Shown: positions 33,882 to 42,457, counted from the stretch's first letter. The stretch is 64,000 nt of DNA from Mesorhizobium escarrei (GCF_935825525.1 NZ_CAKXZT010000132.1:4832-68831); one strand, 5' to 3'. Made by a program: numbers and translations. Notes: a model not told the origin generated them from the letters alone.

Positions 33882-34127
33882 TTGGAAAAGCCCTTGGTTG
33901 AGAACTCTAAGGATACTGCCCGCGCGCGGGCCGATTTGCGTTTCAAGAAGCAGGAAGAGGCCGCCACGGTTCGACAGAAGGCGATGGCGGAATATGTCGC
34001 CGAGAGCGATGCCCGCCAGATAAAGACCAACAAGCTGAGGGCGCTCCGCCTTGCCAAGGAAGCGGAAGACCTCGCCAATGCGCCGGCTGCTCCGGTGAAG
34101 AAGCCGGCGCGCGCCAGGAAAAAATAG
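33882..34127 (+). CDS. Lys/Arg/Ala-rich small hypothetical protein
   Basis: Up to 81 residues. The body is a long charged helix (DTARARADLRFKKQEEAATVRQKAMAEYVAE, described here over about residues 11-41) with a basic KKPARARKK tail, resembling DUF6481-type rhizobial proteins. The start is unclear: TTG at 33882 or TTG at 33894, both with weak sites and no ATG. It might bind nucleic acid, but this is a guess from composition. Confidence 0.6.
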   Translation: MEKPLVENSKDTARARADLRFKKQEEAATVRQKAMAEYVAESDARQIKTNKLRALRLAKEAEDLANAPAAPVKKPARARKK

Positions 34128-34199
34128 CGGCCCGACGTGTCGGGCGGGCCTGTCCTGCCCGTTGTCGGTAGGTGCTGACATTGAGGCGGCTGCTTCACC

Positions 34200-34269
34200 G
34201 CATGTCGTTATCGCAAAACCGCTGCGCACCCTCGGTTCAAGCCCTGGGTCAGGCCCGAGGGCGACATGC
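34200..34269. repeat. RIME-like palindrome with enlarged loop
   Basis: GCATGTCG (34200-34207) and CGACATGC (34262-34269) are the ends also seen at 22368. The inner part is longer here and holds an extra CCTCGG/CCGAGG hairpin. It borders the stop of the 34271 membrane-protein gene. Confidence 0.7.
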
Positions 34270-34270
34270 A

Positions 34271-34672
34271 TTAGCCCATGTTTATGTCGCGGCTTGCTGC
34301 TCGCATCGATACTGAGAAGCCGGCGAGGACGTCGACCAGTGCGATGACCATCAAAATGAAGAAAACCGAGTGCGCCGCGCCCTTCACCAGCAGGAACTCG
34401 ACCAGGAACGCCACGAAGACGAAGGTCGACAACAGGTGGTCCATGATCGAGGCGTTCGTCGTGCGCGTCGATTTCACGATTTCGACGAAGAAGAGAAGCA
34501 ACCCGATCAGCACGATCAGATCGCCGAGCGTCATCGAGAACACCCCGCCCGACATCATGCGGATCGAGAACATTTGGCTTGCCCAAGGATCGTCGCCGCC
34601 GCCGAATATTCCCAGAAGCCCAAGATTGTAGAGGACGAAGGGCACGATCAGCAGCGGGATGGCACCGAACAT
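34271..34672 (-). CDS. Four-span membrane protein
   Basis: 133 residues with four hydrophobic segments: IPLLIVPFVLYNLGLLGI, LGDLIVLIGLLLFFVEIV, LLSTFVFVAFLVEFLLV and VFFILMVIALVDVLAGF. The pattern KSTRTTNASIMDHLLST between helices 2 and 3 is familiar from rhizobial conserved proteins without function. No ligand or active-site motif is evident. Confidence 0.8.
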   Translation of the reverse strand: MFGAIPLLIVPFVLYNLGLLGIFGGGDDPWASQMFSIRMMSGGVFSMTLGDLIVLIGLLLFFVEIVKSTRTTNASIMDHLLSTFVFVAFLVEFLLVKGAAHSVFFILMVIALVDVLAGFSVSMRAASRDINMG

Positions 34673-34914
34673 CAGAAGGCTCCGGTTGGACAGCCTTCTC
34701 TAGTATGCGCTCGGCGTTCGCCGTCAAGAATTTTCGCACGCAACTGCAAACACGGACTAAGACGGTGCGAAATAACAGTGCCAGCCGGCCCGGCTGCCAT
34801 CCGGCATGGCTGCTGGCATGTCTGAAATGACCGGTGGGCGATCATCTGCGCAAAACGCGGAAAGACCGGCGCGATGGCCGGTTCTTCGATAGTCACAAAC
34901 CGTCGAAAGCGTTC

Positions 34915-35097
34915 TCAGCTTTCCTTCGGCTCGAGAACCTGGCGCCCGCGATACATGCCGGTCTTCAGGTCGATATGGTGCGGGCGGCGCATCTCGCCGG
35001 AATTCTTGTCCTCGACATAGGTCGGGGCCTTCAGCGCATCGGCCGAACGGCGCATGCCGCGCTTCGACGGAGAGGTTTTTCGTTTCGGTACGGCCAT
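34915..35097 (-). CDS. rpmF: 50S ribosomal protein bL32
   Basis: 60 residues, MAVPKRKTSPSKRGMRRS at the start and YVEDKNSGEMRRPHHIDL later, the alphaproteobacterial L32. It lacks the zinc-ribbon cysteines found in some other L32 proteins. It is monocistronic here; the mtgA gene lies upstream on the same strand with a 137-base gap. Confidence 0.97.
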   Translation of the reverse strand: MAVPKRKTSPSKRGMRRSADALKAPTYVEDKNSGEMRRPHHIDLKTGMYRGRQVLEPKES

Positions 35098-35234
35098 GGA
35101 TATGCTCCACTACATGGTCAAAATGCCCCGGCTGCCCTGGTGAAAGGGCCGCGTCAGGGCCGGAATCTGAGAAAGTCGGGTGCCTATACACGCCCTGCGC
35201 CGTTTTGGCCAGCGCCGCCGCGAATTTTTTTAAG

Positions 35235-36005
35235 CTATCGCAGGCAGCCGACATAGGCGCCGGACCGGCCGGCGCGCCGCTCGATCAGCGAGGCCAGCCG
35301 CCTCAGTCCTGGCCCGGGCTTGGCCGGGTTGCGGGCGATCGGGTTCGGCAGGGTAACGGCAAGCAGCGCCGCCTGGCGCCGCGACAATCGTTTTGCCGAA
35401 ACCCCGAAATGGTGCTGGGCGGCGGCTTCGATGCCATAGATGCCCGGCCCCCATTCGGCGATGTTGAGGTAGATTTCCATGATGCGCCGTTTCGACATCA
35501 CCATGTCGACATAGACGGCCAGCGGCAGCTCGACGACTTTCCGGACCGAGCCTAGCGGCCGCGACCACAGATAGAGGTTCTTCACGGTCTGCATGGTGAT
35601 GGTCGAGGCGCCGCGCGTCATCTCGCCGGCCAGCGCGTCGTCCACGACGCCCCTCAACTCGCCAAGGTCGATGCCGCGATGGAAGCAGAACTGCCCGTCC
35701 TCCGACATGATGACCGAATGCGCCAGCGTCGGCGCCACATCGTCGATCGAGACCCAGCGCCGGTCATAGCCGGAAAACGTCGCCAGATCCTTCAGCATCA
35801 GTGTCGATACCGGATGCACGAACGGCGGCAGATAGAGAAAGGTCAGCACCACCGGCATCAGCGCCAGCACCACGGCGACGGTGACGCCGCGCCGGACCCA
35901 GTGCCGGGGCCAACGTTTGAGACCGATGCGGCTGCCGCGTTTCGGCCTCACCATGTCCAGCCCTTCGGTTTCGTGATCGACGATCGGTTCCGCCAAGCCG
36001 CTCAA
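35235..36005 (-). CDS. mtgA: Monofunctional peptidoglycan glycosyltransferase
   Basis: 256 residues: one membrane anchor (about 38-60) and a GT51 domain. The donor-site motif SEDGQFCFHRGID has catalytic Glu102, followed by GASTITMQTVKNLYLW and RRIMEIYLNIAEWG. It polymerises lipid II into glycan strands in the periplasm and lacks a transpeptidase domain. The end of the gene is next to AT-rich sequence before rpmF. Confidence 0.95.
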   Translation of the reverse strand: MSGLAEPIVDHETEGLDMVRPKRGSRIGLKRWPRHWVRRGVTVAVVLALMPVVLTFLYLPPFVHPVSTLMLKDLATFSGYDRRWVSIDDVAPTLAHSVIMSEDGQFCFHRGIDLGELRGVVDDALAGEMTRGASTITMQTVKNLYLWSRPLGSVRKVVELPLAVYVDMVMSKRRIMEIYLNIAEWGPGIYGIEAAAQHHFGVSAKRLSRRQAALLAVTLPNPIARNPAKPGPGLRRLASLIERRAGRSGAYVGCLR

Positions 36006-36083
36006 TCCATGCTGCTCCCTGCCCCGGCATAATGGCGCTTGGCTTCTTGCGCAACGTCTGAGTGTCGGCTACCCGTCCCCGGC

Positions 36084-37001
36084 ATGGTGAAAGACGATCA
36101 AATATCGTTCGAGGCAGCGCTTGTCGCACGCACAGGGCCGATCGAGGCGCTGCTCAGACGGCTGCTCGACGACCGCCCGCTTTCGGGCGAGATCGCGCGG
36201 CCGCAGCGTCTGATGGAGGCGATGCGCCACGGCGTGCTGAACGGCGGCAAGCGCCTGCGCCCCTTCCTGGTCATGGAAAGCGCCGCCCTGTTTTCCGCCG
36301 ACGGCGAAGCGGCGCTTCGCGTCGCGGCGGCGCTCGAATGCGTGCATTGCTATTCGCTGATCCATGACGATCTGCCGGCCATGGACAACGACGATCTGCG
36401 CCGTGGCCAGCCCACCGTGCACAAGGCCTTCGACGAGGCGACCGCCATCCTCGCCGGCGACGCCTTGCTGGCGCTCGCCTTCGACATCATTGCCGACGAA
36501 GCGACAATGCTGCCGGCTGAGCGACGGGCGGCGCTGGTGCTGGCGCTGGCCCGCGCCGCCGGAGCCGGCGGCATGGTCGGCGGCCAGATGCTCGATCTCG
36601 AAGCCGAGCGTATCCGGCCGGAGGAAGCCGGCATCATCCGGCTTCAGGCGATGAAGACCGGCGCGCTGATCCGCTTCGCCTGCGAGGCGGGCGCAATCCT
36701 TGCCGGCGCGCCAGCGGCCGATCGTGAAAGACTGGCGGAATTTGGCTCGGCGATCGGGCTTGCCTTTCAACTTGCCGACGACTTGCTCGATCTGACGGCG
36801 GACGCGCGCCAGATGGGCAAGGCGACCGGCAAGGACGCAGCCGCCGGCAAGGCGACGCTGGTGGCGCTGCACGGCGCCAACTGGGCCCGGGACCAGCTTC
36901 AAGGCCTCGTCGACCAGGCCCACGCCTTGCTTTGTCCCTATGGCGAAGACGCCGTGCTTCTGAAGCAGGCAGCGGAATTCGTGGCGGCCCGCAACAGCTG
37001 A
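36084..37001 (+). CDS. ispA: Polyprenyl synthetase (farnesyl diphosphate synthase type)
   Basis: 305 residues from the ATG at 36084. Contains GGKRLRPFLV near 54, the first Asp-rich motif DDLPAMDNDD at 95-104 and the second DDLLD at 232-236. Residues before the first motif (CYSLIH) are those of bacterial IspA, so C15 product is likely, though geranylgeranyl synthases look similar. Divergent from mtgA. ispG, another isoprenoid gene, lies 2.3 kb away. Confidence 0.88.
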   Translation: MVKDDQISFEAALVARTGPIEALLRRLLDDRPLSGEIARPQRLMEAMRHGVLNGGKRLRPFLVMESAALFSADGEAALRVAAALECVHCYSLIHDDLPAMDNDDLRRGQPTVHKAFDEATAILAGDALLALAFDIIADEATMLPAERRAALVLALARAAGAGGMVGGQMLDLEAERIRPEEAGIIRLQAMKTGALIRFACEAGAILAGAPAADRERLAEFGSAIGLAFQLADDLLDLTADARQMGKATGKDAAAGKATLVALHGANWARDQLQGLVDQAHALLCPYGEDAVLLKQAAEFVAARNS

Positions 37002-37088
37002 CGGACGGCCGGGACGGGTTTTAGTCACGGCGTCACCATGCATGCGCCGAAGGCGATCGCGACAGGAGCTGACGCGGCCACTTTAGAG

Positions 37089-37826
37089 CTAGCGCAGCCG
37101 GCCGATCGGAATGATTTCCGGCGATGTCGGACAGAATGGCTCGCCACGCCAGTTGCCGAGCCATTCTTCGACGACCAGCCCGGTCTGGTCCAGCATCTGC
37201 TCAAGGCTTTCCTTTGCCACAAAGGCTATTTTCGATTCGGCGCTGAGAACGCGCCCGCTATCCGGGATTTCATAATGGGTCGAGTAAGTGACGACGACGC
37301 TAGCGGAGTCGCGCCGAAAATCGTTCCAAGCTCTTAGCGTGCCCAATCCGGGATGACTGAGTTCCCGTTGCGACCGTTCCGGCGTCCACTCGAGCCATTC
37401 CTGCGCGACTGGATTTCGCGTGTCGAAGATGAAGCGCCCATCGGCAGCCAGATGAGCGGCGATCGTGGCAAGCACCGCCTCTCGATCTTCTGGCGTGAGG
37501 AACACCTGGAAGGCGTGCCCGGTCAAAAGCACCAGATCGAAGCGTCGTCCGAGCCGGACGTTGCGCGCATCGGCCTCGACCCAGGCGACCCTCTGCCCGC
37601 CGGCTCTGCGGCGCGCAATATCGAGCATCGCCGGCGCCGGATCGACGCCGGTCACGCTGCGCCGATCGGCGAGCGCGGCGGCCAATTGCCCAGTGCCGCA
37701 GCCGAGATCGAGAACCGAGCCGGCTTCCCTGGCGAAGCCGACGCAATAGTCGAAGTCCACGCCGCCTTCGTTCTCGACATCGTAGAACTGGACAAGTTCG
37801 GGATCGCTATAGAGACGGTCGGTCAT
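37089..37826 (-). CDS. SAM-dependent methyltransferase
   Basis: 245 residues from ATG 37826. Motif I is VLDLGCGTGQLA near 45, motif II VTGVDPAPAML near 67, and FDLVLLTGHAFQVF near 104. Class I Rossmann-fold methyltransferase of the kind with DLYSDPELVQFYD at the N-terminus. The substrate is unknown. Its start lies 8 bases from the end of the upstream kinase-like gene. Confidence 0.88.
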   Translation of the reverse strand: MTDRLYSDPELVQFYDVENEGGVDFDYCVGFAREAGSVLDLGCGTGQLAAALADRRSVTGVDPAPAMLDIARRRAGGQRVAWVEADARNVRLGRRFDLVLLTGHAFQVFLTPEDREAVLATIAAHLAADGRFIFDTRNPVAQEWLEWTPERSQRELSHPGLGTLRAWNDFRRDSASVVVTYSTHYEIPDSGRVLSAESKIAFVAKESLEQMLDQTGLVVEEWLGNWRGEPFCPTSPEIIPIGRLR

Positions 37827-37834
37827 CGTGGGGC

Positions 37835-38386
37835 CTATAGCTGGAACTCTGCTTTTATACGCCTGGCGCACTCCAGCGGCGTCAGCGTGCTGGTGTCAAT
37901 TTCGAGATCGTAGCCGACATCCTTGTGCACGCGGTAATATTGCCAGCGCGCCAGCCCTGGCAAGCGGTCGGCCCGCTGGATTTCGCGGGCCTCGAGAACG
38001 TCCAGCGGAGCGAAGACGCCTACCAGGCGTAGATCAAAGCCCGACAGCAATCTCAGATATTCGGATATTTCGCCGCCGCACAGCACGTCATCGACAATGA
38101 GGTTGTTGCCTTGTCCCGCCATCGCGGCGATGGCGTGCCGCATGCCTCGCAGGGTTCGCTCACCGACCGGCCCAATCCTGATGACGACTTTGAACTTGCC
38201 GCTTTCCTCGATCACTTCATAGGCGAAACCGGCGGCATCGTCCTGAAGGGCTTCGGGCAGCATGTCGATAAACGCATCCATCTGAACATGCAGGAAGGGC
38301 TCGGTGGTCATCGTCTGCAACGCCTTGGCGATCGAACTCTTGCCGGCGCTGCCGACGCCGTTGAGAAGGATGATCTTGGCGGTCAT
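37835..38386 (-). CDS. Chloramphenicol phosphotransferase-like P-loop protein
   Basis: 183 residues from ATG 38386 (MTAKIILLNGVGSAGKSS); upstream codons overlap the lytic transglycosylase side and were excluded. Walker A GVGSAGKS is at 10-17, and LIVDDVLCGGEISEYL resembles the CPT family near the active Asp. Family members phosphorylate chloramphenicol, but rhizobial ones are untested and often annotated only by fold. Probably co-transcribed with the methyltransferase. Confidence 0.8.
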   Translation of the reverse strand: MTAKIILLNGVGSAGKSSIAKALQTMTTEPFLHVQMDAFIDMLPEALQDDAAGFAYEVIEESGKFKVVIRIGPVGERTLRGMRHAIAAMAGQGNNLIVDDVLCGGEISEYLRLLSGFDLRLVGVFAPLDVLEAREIQRADRLPGLARWQYYRVHKDVGYDLEIDTSTLTPLECARRIKAEFQL

Positions 38387-38430
38387 GTTTCCAGCACTTT
38401 CAGCGACTGCGAGGCGCCGACATATCGCCT

Positions 38431-39315
38431 TTACCGATTCCGCACCACAATGCATGCACCGCCGACGCTTTGCAGTTTCCGGCAGATGTTGTCGGCCTTG
38501 GCTTTGGAGTCGGCGCCGATCCGTACCGCATAGATGCCGCGCCTGCCGATCGGCGAGCGCACCCGGCTCACGACCGGATTATGCCCGCCAAGCAAGGCTG
38601 GAAACCGGCGCTTTACACCGTTCCATTGATTGAGCGCCGCGGCGCGGCGGAAATTGCCGGCCACCTGCACGCCCCACGGCTTGATGTTGATCGACGCCAT
38701 CGCCACGGTTTGGGACTTGATGACCGGCAGCCTGCGGCAGGCGACCGCAAAGCTCGCCTTCTTGTCGAGCGGCTGGATGCTGCCGGCATAGGCGGTGTCG
38801 GTGAACCTGTCGGCCGGCTCGCCCATGATGTCCAGAACGTAGTTTTCGGTCTCCATCGGCAGGAAGCCACCGGAACTCAGCCAGCGCGATACCCGGCTTT
38901 CACCGGCATTGTAGGCAGCGGCGGCGAGGCCTAGATTACCAAAACCGGTTTTCATCTCGGCGAGATATTTTGCCGAGGCCGGGATGGCCTGCTCGATATC
39001 GAAGGAATTGGCGAGGCCGCGTATCTTGGCGGTGCCCGGCATGAACTGGGCAATGCCTTCGGCGCCGACCGGACTGACCGCGTTGGGATCGAAGCGGCTT
39101 TCCTTCCAGATCAGCCGGGCAAAAAAGTCCTTGGGCAAGCCGTTTTGATCGGCATGCGCCTCGATCAGATTGCAAACCCGGTCGAGCAGCCGCTGCTTGG
39201 CGGGGTGCGGCGGATCGGCGTGGACGGCCGTCGCCCAGCCCAGCCCGCCAAGCAAGACCAATCCACCAAGCAAGACTACCCCACGAAGCAAGACTGGCGT
39301 CGCCCAGCGCCGCAT
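38431..39315 (-). CDS. Lytic transglycosylase with SPOR-like tail
   Basis: 294 residues from ATG 39315, four bases after the ispG stop. Signal peptide or anchor (LLRGVVLLGGLVLLGGLGWA), then an SLT domain with the catalytic WKESRFDPNAVSP, GIAQFMPGTA and AAYNAGESRVSRWL. The C-terminal part (IYAVRIGADSKAKADNICRKLQSVGGACIV) looks like a SPOR domain that binds bare glycan. It cleaves peptidoglycan in the periplasm. The signal region is built from an 18-base repeat. Confidence 0.9.
   Translation of the reverse strand: MRRWATPVLLRGVVLLGGLVLLGGLGWATAVHADPPHPAKQRLLDRVCNLIEAHADQNGLPKDFFARLIWKESRFDPNAVSPVGAEGIAQFMPGTAKIRGLANSFDIEQAIPASAKYLAEMKTGFGNLGLAAAAYNAGESRVSRWLSSGGFLPMETENYVLDIMGEPADRFTDTAYAGSIQPLDKKASFAVACRRLPVIKSQTVAMASINIKPWGVQVAGNFRRAAALNQWNGVKRRFPALLGGHNPVVSRVRSPIGRRGIYAVRIGADSKAKADNICRKLQSVGGACIVVRNR
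39248..39301. repeat. 18-base tandem repeat inside the signal peptide
   Basis: Three units, 39248-39265, 39266-39283 and 39284-39301, each starting C(C/G)AAGCAAGAC. In the coding direction they give LLRGVV, LLGGLV and LLGGLG. Copy number changes would keep the frame. Confidence 0.8.
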
Positions 39316-39319
39316 CGAC

Positions 39320-40573
39320 CTACTCCGCCGCAGCCTTGCCGGATTGCCCAAACCGCTGCTCGACATAGTCGGCGACCATTTTCTCGAAGTCGGCGGCGAT
39401 CGAAGGGCCGCGCAGCGTCGCCGCCTTGCTGCCGTCGACGAATACCGGCGCCGTCGGCGTCTCGCCGGTGCCGGGTAGCGAAATGCCGATATCGGCATGC
39501 TTGGATTCACCCGGACCGTTGACGATGCAGCCCATCACCGCGACCTTGAGGTTTTCGACGCCGGGGTATTTTTCACGCCACAGCGGCATGTTCTTGCGCA
39601 GATCCGCCTGGATGTTCTGGGCGAGTTCCTGGAACACCGTAGAGGTGGTGCGGCCGCAGCCGGGGCAGGCGGCGACGATCGGCACGAACTGCCGGAACCC
39701 CATGGTCTGCAGCAGTTCCTGCGACACCTGCACCTCGCGGGTGCGGTCGCCGTTCGGCTCCGGCGTCAGCGAGATGCGGATCGTGTCGCCGATGCCTTGC
39801 TGGAGAAGAATGCCCATCGCCGCGGACGAGGCGACGATGCCTTTCGAACCCATGCCGGCCTCGGTGAGGCCGAGATGCAGCGCGTGGTTGGAGCGGGTAG
39901 CAAGCTCGGTGTAGACCGCGATCAGATCCTGCACGCCGCTGACCTTGGCCGACAGGATGATCTTCTCGCGGCCAAGGCCGATCTCCTCGGCCATTTCGGC
40001 CGAAAGGATCGCCGACTGCACGATCGCCTCGCGCGTCACCTCCTGCGCGGTCAGCGGAAAGCCCTGGTGCTGGTTGTCGTCCATCAGCCTGGTCAAAAGC
40101 TCCTGGTCTAGCGACCCCCAGTTGACGCCGATGCGCACCGGCTTGTCGTAACGGATCGCCATCTCGACGATCGCCGCGAACTGCCGGTCCTTCTTGTCCT
40201 TGAAGCCGACATTGCCGGGATTGATGCGGTATTTGGCCAGCGCCTCGGCGCAGGCCGGGTGGTCGGCGAGCAGCTTATGGCCGATATAGTGGAAATCGCC
40301 GACCAGCGGCACCTTGATGCCGAGCCGTTCGAGCCGCTCGCGGATGGCGGGCACGGCGGCGGCACTCTCGTCGCGGTCGACGGTGATGCGCACGATCTCG
40401 GAGCCGGCGCGATGCAGCGCCGCAACTTGAGCGACTGTCTGGTCGACATCGGCGGTGTCGGTGTTGGTCATCGACTGAACGACGACAGGGGCGCCCCCGC
40501 CGACCATCACGCCGCCGACATCGACACCGACTGACGTGCGGCGCGGGAAGGGTGAAGAAAAATATCCGGTCAT
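39320..40573 (-). CDS. ispG: 4-hydroxy-3-methylbut-2-en-1-yl diphosphate synthase
   Basis: 417 residues from ATG 40573 (MTGYFSSPFPRRTS). TIM-barrel part with SMTNTDTADV and RITVDRDE, then the iron-sulfur part with cysteines in CPGCGRTTS and MGCIVNGPGES that hold the 4Fe-4S cluster. It makes HMBPP in the non-mevalonate isoprenoid pathway and needs flavodoxin or ferredoxin. The lytic transglycosylase gene follows after four bases, an odd operon partner. Confidence 0.97.
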   Translation of the reverse strand: MTGYFSSPFPRRTSVGVDVGGVMVGGGAPVVVQSMTNTDTADVDQTVAQVAALHRAGSEIVRITVDRDESAAAVPAIRERLERLGIKVPLVGDFHYIGHKLLADHPACAEALAKYRINPGNVGFKDKKDRQFAAIVEMAIRYDKPVRIGVNWGSLDQELLTRLMDDNQHQGFPLTAQEVTREAIVQSAILSAEMAEEIGLGREKIILSAKVSGVQDLIAVYTELATRSNHALHLGLTEAGMGSKGIVASSAAMGILLQQGIGDTIRISLTPEPNGDRTREVQVSQELLQTMGFRQFVPIVAACPGCGRTTSTVFQELAQNIQADLRKNMPLWREKYPGVENLKVAVMGCIVNGPGESKHADIGISLPGTGETPTAPVFVDGSKAATLRGPSIAADFEKMVADYVEQRFGQSGKAAAE

Positions 40574-40638
40574 GGCCGGCTGCCCTTTGTTAGCGCCGAA
40601 TTCCGGAATCGGTTTCCGGCTGCGCAAAAATCAAAATA

Positions 40639-40677
40639 CAGCGTCCTTTGCGTGTCCGAAAGGACGCGCGGCTATAG
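40639..40677. repeat. RIME-like hairpin
   Basis: GCGTGTCC (40650-40657) pairs with GGACGCGC (40662-40669) across a GAAA loop, flanked by ACAGCGTCC and GGCTATAG. It lies upstream of ispG. The 40574-40930 gap holds this and the next repeat but no convincing gene. Confidence 0.7.
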
Positions 40678-40832
40678 AAGGTCCCGGCATGAGGTGGAGG
40701 AGCAAAGATGGCTTGTCAATGGCGACTGGCAGGCAGATCTGTCAAATCGACCGCCGGACAAATATGCAAATGCTCCGGCGGCATTGGGTGCCACCGGAGA
40801 AGATGGTTGCGTGAAAGCGCGCGCCTACCCCC

Positions 40833-40922
40833 GCGCATGACCCCGAAAATCCAATCGATTTTCGCTGGGGATCATGCGCCAAAGCAGAAGGACTACAGCG
40901 TCCTAAGGACGCGCGGCGCTGT
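40833..40922. repeat. Compound RIME-like element (two palindromes)
   Basis: GCGCATGA...TCATGCGC (40833-40879) encloses CCCC/GGGG and GAAAATC/GATTTTC pairs. It is followed by ACAGCG...CGCTGT (40895-40922) with an AAGGACGCGC core. The two halves are the usual RIME partners. Confidence 0.75.
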
Positions 40923-40930
40923 GGAAAGCG

Positions 40931-41116
40931 TCAGTGCGTGGTGGGTTTCGGCTTCGCCTTCAGTTTTTCAATCTCGTCCTTGAGTGCCAGCTTGCGCCGC
41001 TTGAGATTCACGATTTCGAGGTCGTCGACCGATGGATGGTTCATCGCATCATCGATTTCGCGTTCGATGTCGCCGTGTTTCCGCTGCAGCTCATCAAGAT
41101 GGGATGCAAGAGACAT
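40931..41116 (-). CDS. DUF465 (YdcH-like) protein
   Basis: 61 residues. HLDELQRKHGDIEREIDDAM, then VDDLEIVNLKRRKLALKDEIEKL are the two helices of the DUF465 hairpin. The function is unknown. A second DUF465 gene points away at 41357. Confidence 0.88.
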   Translation of the reverse strand: MSLASHLDELQRKHGDIEREIDDAMNHPSVDDLEIVNLKRRKLALKDEIEKLKAKPKPTTH

Positions 41117-41229
41117 GATTGGTTCTCCCTTTCATGGTTTCCTCGATTGCAGCCGTCAATGCGCGCCCCGCCGCAAGTTCGCTTCTGTGACGGCATAATG
41201 ACAGTGTGCCACTATCGGGCATCGATGTC

Positions 41230-41250
41230 GAATGCTGCGTGGTAGCATTC
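41230..41250. promoter_or_regulatory. Small palindrome between the two DUF465 genes
   Basis: GAATGCT (41230-41236) and AGCATTC (41244-41250), perfect 7-bp arms. It sits between the divergent starts and may be an operator; no regulator gene is adjacent. Confidence 0.4.
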
Positions 41251-41356
41251 CACGACAATGCGAAATGTGGTATTGGCTGCGCGCCGGTGCAAGATACCTC
41301 CGGCCCCGCCCAATCAGGCCCATTGTTGGGCGCCGCAGACGTGCAGACGGTAGATA

Positions 41357-41560
41357 ATGTCCGAACAGGAACAGGCCGACATCCGCCTCGAATATTCTCG
41401 GCTGAAGCAAGAGCACGCCGATTTTGACGCGGCGATCAACGCGATGATCGCCATGGGCTGCGACCCCCTGCAGATCCAGCGCATGAAGAAGAAAAAGCTT
41501 TTCCTGAAAGACCGGCTGATGGCGCTGGAAGACCGGATCATCCCCGACATCATCGCGTGA
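41357..41560 (+). CDS. DUF465 (YdcH-like) protein
   Basis: 67 residues with EQADIRLEYSRLKQEHADFD and a CDPLQIQRMKKKKLFLKDRLMALE second helix. Paralogue of the divergent gene at 40931, with a more basic turn (KKKK). The function is unknown. It converges with the IclR gene, 32 bases apart. Confidence 0.88.
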   Translation: MSEQEQADIRLEYSRLKQEHADFDAAINAMIAMGCDPLQIQRMKKKKLFLKDRLMALEDRIIPDIIA

Positions 41561-41592
41561 GCGCATCCACTTGCCGTTGCGGCAAATCCTGC

Positions 41593-42396
41593 TCATCCCG
41601 TGATTGAAAGCCTCGCGGCGCGTTCGCGCAGCAGGGTAATGAGATTGCCGGTCTTTTCCTCGGAAGTGTCGATGGGAACCACCAGGCATATCGTCGCCTC
41701 GACCTTGCCGGCAGCTGAAAAGACCGGCGCGGCTAGGCATTTTGTATAGGCGTCGACAAGACCGGAGGTCACACAGTAGCCGGCGGCCCCGGCCGTAGCG
41801 ATATCTTCTATGAAGTCGTCCAGCAACAATCTGCGGCCGTCCGGCACGACGAGATCGTCTTCGGACACCATGTCTTCGATCACAGCCCTTTCGAAACCGG
41901 CGAGAAGCAACCGCCCGGAAGCGGTCCAGGGAAGCGGGATCTGCAGACCGGTGGCCGAACTGATCCGGAACGGCCTGGTGCCCGGACTGGAATGGACAAT
42001 CGTGTAGCGGCCGCTTTGCAGCATGCACAATTCGGAGGTCTCGCCTGTCTCGCGCGAAAGATTGTCGACTTCCTGGCGCCCTCGCCTGAGCAGGTCGTTG
42101 CCGCGCACATAGTCCATTCCGTAGAGATAAAGCTTCTTGCCGAAATAGACGCGATTGCCATCGCCGGCCATTTCCAGCAGGCCCGCATCCACGAGCGAGC
42201 GCACAAGAGTGTAGATCGTCGAGCGCGGCGCATTCACTCCCTTGGCGAGATCGCCAATCCCGATCGCTCGCTGGGTCGCGTGAAGAAACTCCAGGATATG
42301 GAGCACCCGGTTGAGACCCTTCTCGCGGGAGCCCGCAATCCTGTCTTCGTCCGGACCGGCGTCCGGCCGAACTGCCAAGGCGTTACCATCTTGCAT
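41593..42396 (-). CDS. IclR-family regulator of the adjacent ABC module
   Basis: 267 residues. The winged helix is at about 27-85 (LNRVLHILEFLHATQRAIGIGDLAKGV ... RSTIYTLVRSLVDAGLLE), and the GAF-like effector domain follows, with LCMLQSGRYTIVHSSPG and PLPWTASGRLLLAG. IclR proteins bind small catabolites. It is divergent from the transporter operon with palindromes between, which marks it as the local regulator. Confidence 0.92.
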   Translation of the reverse strand: MQDGNALAVRPDAGPDEDRIAGSREKGLNRVLHILEFLHATQRAIGIGDLAKGVNAPRSTIYTLVRSLVDAGLLEMAGDGNRVYFGKKLYLYGMDYVRGNDLLRRGRQEVDNLSRETGETSELCMLQSGRYTIVHSSPGTRPFRISSATGLQIPLPWTASGRLLLAGFERAVIEDMVSEDDLVVPDGRRLLLDDFIEDIATAGAAGYCVTSGLVDAYTKCLAAPVFSAAGKVEATICLVVPIDTSEEKTGNLITLLRERAARLSITG

Positions 42397-42414
42397 TGCT
42401 GATTCCTGATGTTA

Positions 42415-42457
42415 GTATCTGTCTTGTACAGGATACATGTGTCTTTTGTAAGAGACA
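42415..42457. promoter_or_regulatory. IclR operator candidates
   Basis: GTATCTGTC (from 42415) and ACAGGATAC (to 42435) form an imperfect inverted repeat. TGTCTTTTGTAAGAGACA (42440-42457) is a second with 5-6 bp arms. Both lie between the IclR start and the binding-protein start at 42520. Confidence 0.55.

Noticed and set aside
34130..34145. GCCCGAC/GTCGGGC hairpin after the 33882 gene
   Set aside because: Two-base loop and no T tract, so it is not a convincing terminator.
40652..40840. Open frame with RWLVNGDWQADLSN text upstream of ispG
   Set aside because: It overlaps a RIME-like element at its start and has no ribosome site. I could not link it to a family; left as non-coding.
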